From the NCBI RefSeq assembly GCF_002904295.1, contig NZ_PPHG01000072.1:1-64000 (forward strand): a stretch of 64,000 nt of DNA. The letters are read 5' to 3'. The stretch's first letter is position 1; each line of letters begins with the position of its first letter. Below, piece after piece: positions 60,721 to 64,000 of the stretch. The notes below the pieces were generated by a model. It searched no databases. It was not told the origin of the DNA and saw nothing but the letters and a program-made list of their open reading frames with translations. The DNA is from Amycolatopsis sp. CA-128772 (lineage in GTDB: Bacteria > Actinomycetota > Actinomycetes > Mycobacteriales > Pseudonocardiaceae). A program made the position numbers and the translations under genes.

Positions 60721-61566
60721 GTGCTCCTCGGATACGTCCTCGCCGTGCTGGCCGCCGTCGCCTCGGGCAGCGGTTCCATCCTGGAGTCGGCCGGGGTCCG
60801 GCGGGCGGGCGCCTTCGGCGGCTCGCCTCAGGACCTCGTCGCGTTGCGCCGGCAGCCGCTCTACTTCCTCGGGGTGGGGGTCGATTTGCTCGGGTTCGTC
60901 TTCGCCGCCGCCGCCCTGCACCGCCTGCCGCTGTTCCTGGTCCAGTCGGTGCTCGCCTTCAGCGTCGGCGTGACCGCGACGATCTCCGCCGTCCTCGGCG
61001 TCCGGCTGGCCGGCGCCGGGTGGGCCGCGCTGGGGGTGGGGGCGACCGGCCTGGTCCTGCTCGGCCTGTCCGCAGACCCGGGCCCCGCGCGCATGTTGCC
61101 GCCCGGGTGGAAACTGCTGCTGGTGGGCGTCGCGGTGGTCATCGCGGCGATCGCGTTCACCGCCCAGCGCCGGCACGGCCGCTGGACGCCGATCGTGCTC
61201 GGGTTCTGCGCCGGGCTGGGGTTCAGCAGCGTCGGGATCGCGGCGCGCACGCTCGACGCGTCCGGGCCGGTCTGGCACCTCGCCCTGGAACCGGCGCTGT
61301 GGGCGATGATCGCCAACGGGCTGGTCGCGGCGGTGGCGTTCGCGATGGCCCTGCAACGCGGCCGGGCGACCGCGGTCACGGCCATCATGTTCACCACCAA
61401 CACGGCGGTGTCCTCGCTCATCGGCGTGGTGGTGCTGGACGATCGCGTCCGCTCGGGCTTCGTCGCCGCGGCCGCGGCGGGATTCGTCCTGGCCGTCGCC
61501 GGGGCGATCGGCACCGCGCACTATGCGGCCGCCCACCGGGCGGAGGCCAGTACTTCCGCCGCGTGA
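60721..61566 (+). CDS. DMT-superfamily membrane transporter
   Basis: 281 residues, nine to ten helices. Begins VLLGYVLAVLAAVASGSGSI and keeps an internal duplication as in DMT/EamA proteins. Related in layout to the membrane half of the DMT-GT4 protein at 4445-6427 (VVVLDDRVRSGF versus the AALAYGEVPQP ends), so it may be a distant paralogue. Substrate unknown. GTG start, follows the AraC gene by 73 bases. Confidence 0.8.
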   Translation: MLLGYVLAVLAAVASGSGSILESAGVRRAGAFGGSPQDLVALRRQPLYFLGVGVDLLGFVFAAAALHRLPLFLVQSVLAFSVGVTATISAVLGVRLAGAGWAALGVGATGLVLLGLSADPGPARMLPPGWKLLLVGVAVVIAAIAFTAQRRHGRWTPIVLGFCAGLGFSSVGIAARTLDASGPVWHLALEPALWAMIANGLVAAVAFAMALQRGRATAVTAIMFTTNTAVSSLIGVVVLDDRVRSGFVAAAAAGFVLAVAGAIGTAHYAAAHRAEASTSAA

Positions 61567-61661
61567 GGAAAGCCGGGACCTTGCACCGGATTGCCACGGG
61601 CCTCCGACGCTGCGCGATCGCGCCCGGAGTGCGCCTCACAAGCTGAGCCGCGTGCGTCCGG

Positions 61662-62072
61662 TCATCCCGGCAACGCTGCAGTGAGGTCGACCTCGATCAG
61701 CTGGCCACGGAACCCGAGCTGGGCGACCCCCAGCAAGGTGCTGGCCGTGGTGAAAGCCGGCCCGAGCGGCGACTGCGTCAGCCGTTCCCACGCGGCGCCC
61801 AGCACCGCCCGGTCGTCACTGACCACGTAGACCACCGTGCGCACGACGTCACCCGGCCTGGCCCCGACCGCGCCGAGTGCGATCATCGCGTTCGCAACGA
61901 CCTGGTCGATCTGGGCGTTGATGTCGTTGTCGCCGACCAGCTCGCCCGCTGTGTCGAGGGGGCATTGGCCGGACAGGAAGGCCGTCCGGCCGGCCTCGAC
62001 GACGGTGATGTGGTGGTACCCGGGTGGCGTGTGCAGGTGTTCGGGATTGATGCGAGTGATCTTCGAAGGCAT
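61662..62072 (-). CDS. RidA/YjgF-family protein
   Basis: 136 residues: YHHITVVEAGRTAFLSGQCP, NINAQ-like DNDINAQIDQVVANAMIALG, VVRTVVYVVSDDRAVLGAAW and the end LGFRGQLIEVDLTAALPG, where the usual catalytic Arg region 'ARIEIE' is replaced by G-Q-L-I-E-V. RidA members hydrolyse enamine/imine intermediates; loss of the Arg suggests another ligand. ATG 62072. Confidence 0.85.
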   Translation of the reverse strand: MPSKITRINPEHLHTPPGYHHITVVEAGRTAFLSGQCPLDTAGELVGDNDINAQIDQVVANAMIALGAVGARPGDVVRTVVYVVSDDRAVLGAAWERLTQSPLGPAFTTASTLLGVAQLGFRGQLIEVDLTAALPG

Positions 62073-62138
62073 GGGGACGAGCATGCCCGGCAACCCGCGC
62101 TCCCCACGCGTGGGCGCTTACCTCCGGCGTCACCGTGC

Positions 62139-62828
62139 TTACGGCTGCGTCGAATCCGGCTGCGGCAGGCGGCCGAGGCCGTCGAGGCCGTCGAGGATGA
62201 GGTCGAGGCCGAACTCGAACTCGTCGGCGAAGGTGAAGCCCGTCTTCGCCAGTTCGGTGACGACCTCGGCGAGGTACGGGTAGTCCTCGAGCCCCGACGG
62301 CCGGCGGTCCACGACGGCTTCCTGCCGCCGCGCCGCTTCCGCCGGGATGTCGCCGGCGAGGGTTTTCTCCTGGAGGGCGAACCCGTAGACGTAGGCGTCC
62401 ATCAGGTTGTACGCGTGCACGGCCATGCGGAAGGGAAAGCCCGCGTCGCGGCGGAGGCACCGCATCACCGCGTTGTGGTGGTGCAGGTTCGCCGGTCCCG
62501 GGGTGCCCGTCTCCATCCGGCCGACCGCCCACGGGTGACGCAGCAAGGCCTGCCGCATCGACGCCGCGCGGAGGCGCATGGCGGTCCGCCAGCCGACGTC
62601 GACGGGCACCTCGACCTCGGCGAAGACCAGGTCGACCATGCCGTCGAGGAGCTCGCGCTTGTCCGCCACGTGCTTGTAGAGCGCCATCGGCACGACGCCG
62701 AGCCGCTCCGCCAGCCGGCGCATGGTCAACGCGTCGAAGCCGCCTTCATCCGCCAGTCCGACGGCGGCGCGCAGCACCTTGGCGCGGTTGAGCCGCTCCC
62801 GGCCGCCGGCCGCGGCGGTGTCCTGCAT
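62139..62828 (-). CDS. TetR-family repressor
   Basis: 229 residues. HTH LNRAKVLRAAVGLADEGGFD..ALTMRRLAERLGVVPMALYKHVADKRELLDGM, then a TetR_C-like ligand domain (MRQALLRHPWAVGRME...). Two near-identical 19-bp operators lie in the divergent region (62860-62878, 62895-62913). Confidence 0.92.
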   Translation of the reverse strand: MQDTAAAGGRERLNRAKVLRAAVGLADEGGFDALTMRRLAERLGVVPMALYKHVADKRELLDGMVDLVFAEVEVPVDVGWRTAMRLRAASMRQALLRHPWAVGRMETGTPGPANLHHHNAVMRCLRRDAGFPFRMAVHAYNLMDAYVYGFALQEKTLAGDIPAEAARRQEAVVDRRPSGLEDYPYLAEVVTELAKTGFTFADEFEFGLDLILDGLDGLGRLPQPDSTQP

Positions 62829-62854
62829 GGGGTCCTCCAGCTCGTGACCGCGCC

Positions 62855-62913
62855 TTGACAGGTGTACATCGTACGCCTAACTTGGGCACGACAAAGGTGT
62901 ACGTTGTACACCT
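62855..62913 (+). promoter_or_regulatory. Promoter with two TetR operators
   Basis: -35 TTGACA (62855-62860), 17-base spacer, -10 TAACTT (62878-62883). Operator 1, AGGTGTACATCGTACGCCT (62860-62878), fills the spacer; operator 2, AGGTGTACGTTGTACACCT (62895-62913), is a perfect 8-bp-arm palindrome downstream. Binding would block the plus-strand gene and probably the repressor itself. Confidence 0.75.
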
Positions 62914-62933
62914 CCCGCCCAGAGGAGCAAGGC

Positions 62934-63653
62934 ATGAGCGCCACGCCAAGACCCGGCAAGACGAAGCAGTTCTCCATGGCGCCCAGCGAAAGGGGGCTCT
63001 CGCGGGCCGCCGGAATCTCCGCCGCGATCGCGGGCGCGCTGTTCATCGCGGTCCAGGCCGGCCACCCGGCCATGGACGTCTCCCTGGTCACCACCACCGA
63101 CTGGGCCGTGCGCAGCACGGCGAAAGCGCTCATGGCCGCGTTGGCACTGATCGGCATCACCGGCATGTACCTGCGGCAAGTCCGGCAGACGGGAATCCTC
63201 GGCTTCGTGGGTTACGTGGTGTTCGCCGCCGGCTATCTGCTCATGCTGAGCGTCGAGGTCATCGCCGCCGCTGTGCTGCCCGCGCTGGCGCACACGGCGC
63301 CCGGTTACGTCGCGGACGTCCTCGCCGTCGCCTTCGGTGGCACGGCAACCCACGGCATCGGCGCGATGCAGACCGTCTTCGCGGTCAGCTCGGTCGGCTA
63401 TCTCGCGGGCGGCTGCCTGTTCGGCATCGCGTTGTTCCGGGCGCGCGTCCTCGCGCGATGGGCGGCGGCGCTGCTCGCCGTGGGCACTGTTGCCACGGTC
63501 GCGCTGGCGGTCCTTCCGGAGTCGTTCAACCGGCCGTTGGCCGTTCCGACGGGAGTGGCACTGATCGGTTTGGGTATCTCGCTGTGGCGCGCGCAACCGG
63601 TTGCGGCCAAGAACAATTCGGCGCCTTCACGGGTGGGACACGCCGCTGCGTGA
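62934..63653 (+). CDS. DUF4386-like membrane protein controlled by the TetR repressor
   Basis: 239 residues with about six to seven helices; cytoplasmic start (RPGKTKQFSMAPSERGLSR), then AAGISAAIAGALFIAVQAGH and, near the end, WAAALLAVGTVATVALAVLP. Layout is that of DUF4386/DUF998-type proteins. AGAGGAG precedes the ATG. Its regulation by TetR suggests response to a small molecule, perhaps a drug, but no transporter motif is visible. Confidence 0.75.
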   Translation: MSATPRPGKTKQFSMAPSERGLSRAAGISAAIAGALFIAVQAGHPAMDVSLVTTTDWAVRSTAKALMAALALIGITGMYLRQVRQTGILGFVGYVVFAAGYLLMLSVEVIAAAVLPALAHTAPGYVADVLAVAFGGTATHGIGAMQTVFAVSSVGYLAGGCLFGIALFRARVLARWAAALLAVGTVATVALAVLPESFNRPLAVPTGVALIGLGISLWRAQPVAAKNNSAPSRVGHAAA

Positions 63654-63855
63654 CAAGCACCCGCGGCTGGAATTGTGGACAGCGGAATGCCGACCCGCTG
63701 TCCACCGGTTCCGATAACCCGGCGACAAATCCGACATCGGTGTAGCAACCGCGGGACATCGAGCGACTCCACCTGTAGCCGCGCTCGAAGGCCGGGGGAA
63801 CTGCGCGGGCCCCGAGCGCGTCGGAGTCGTAATCGAGCCGGGGAGGTGCGCGTCG

Positions 63856-64000
63856 GTGGCGGAGGGGTTTTCGGTCGATCTCGGTGCGTTGGAAAAGGCG
63901 GCCGAAGGGGTCAGCAACACTCTGGACGAGCTCGCGGCCAAAAGAGTCCGGGACATCGATGCCGAAAAGGGCGCTTTCGGACATAACGCTCTCGCGGACA
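63856..64000 (+). CDS. ESX-type secreted protein (EspC/WXG-like), partial
   Basis: 48 residues to the window edge: AEGFSVDLGALEKAAEGVSN..TLDELAAKRVRDIDAEK then GAFGHNALAD. This is the start of type VII secretion-associated proteins common in Pseudonocardiaceae, with the heptad-like first helix and F-G-H-x-x-L-A after the turn. GGGAGG before the GTG start. The rest lies outside. Confidence 0.75.
   Translation, partial: MAEGFSVDLGALEKAAEGVSNTLDELAAKRVRDIDAEKGAFGHNALAD

Overview
The window is high-GC actinobacterial DNA. Gene content (ESX/EspC-like secreted protein, DUF1707 proteins, SigB/F-type sigma factor with STAS proteins, M56/BlaI pair, NB-ARC/TPR protein) and codon use fit a Pseudonocardiaceae member such as Amycolatopsis. 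The genus is an inference, since no rRNA or other phylogenetic marker is present.

Region 1 (1-4.4 kb) is a decayed patch. It holds the 5' part of an IS481-family element inserted into an IclR-type regulator, unassigned gene fragments, a four-repeat membrane protein (COG4705-like) and a small membrane protein.

Region 2 (4.4-33.3 kb) is a long run of cell-envelope genes. From left to right: a DMT-type membrane protein fused in frame to a GT4 glycosyltransferase, a DUF998 protein and an MprAB-like two-component system in one minus-strand operon; DUF1707 and CopD-type membrane proteins; undecaprenyl-diphosphatase (uppP); a frameshifted phosphodiesterase; a second COG4705-like protein; a DedA protein; a NAGPA-type phosphodiester glycosidase; a polysaccharide deacetylase coupled to a MurG/MGDG-synthase-like GT28; a second DUF1707 protein; a wrecked CitAB-like system; a ZIP transporter; a histidine kinase divergent from a lipoprotein/ABC/ABC/FtsX/response-regulator operon; and an M56 peptidase/BlaI pair divergent from a PAP2 phosphatase. 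Near-identical GTAGAA/TTCTAC palindromes upstream of dedA, between the GT28 gene and the second DUF1707 gene, and between blaI and PAP2 suggest one BlaI-type repressor controls several lipid-carrier and envelope genes spread over 16 kb.

Region 3 (33.3-48 kb) is accessory and mobile. It contains a small ORF with its own terminator, an AI-2E family protein, remnants of fasciclin, IS701 and IS3 genes, a tyrosine recombinase plus SpoVT/AbrB-like pair flanked by 14-bp direct repeats, a canonical SOS box, an NLR-like NB-ARC/TPR protein with an N-terminal RHIM/BASS-like motif, a cytochrome P450 with a small zinc-ribbon-like protein, an IS481 terminus, a vestigial type I-E CRISPR with leader but no cas genes, a broken Uma2 gene, and several small or frameshifted genes.

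Region 4 (48-64 kb) is mostly intact chromosomal DNA. It has a SigB/F-type sigma factor with a plausible self-dependent promoter, two STAS proteins and a small acidic gene with a matching promoter, a cysteine desulfurase, alpha/beta hydrolase, WYL and AraC regulators, a methyltransferase, an MBL-fold enzyme, a DMT transporter, a RidA protein, a TetR regulator with two matching operators controlling a divergent membrane protein, and the start of an ESX-type secreted protein.
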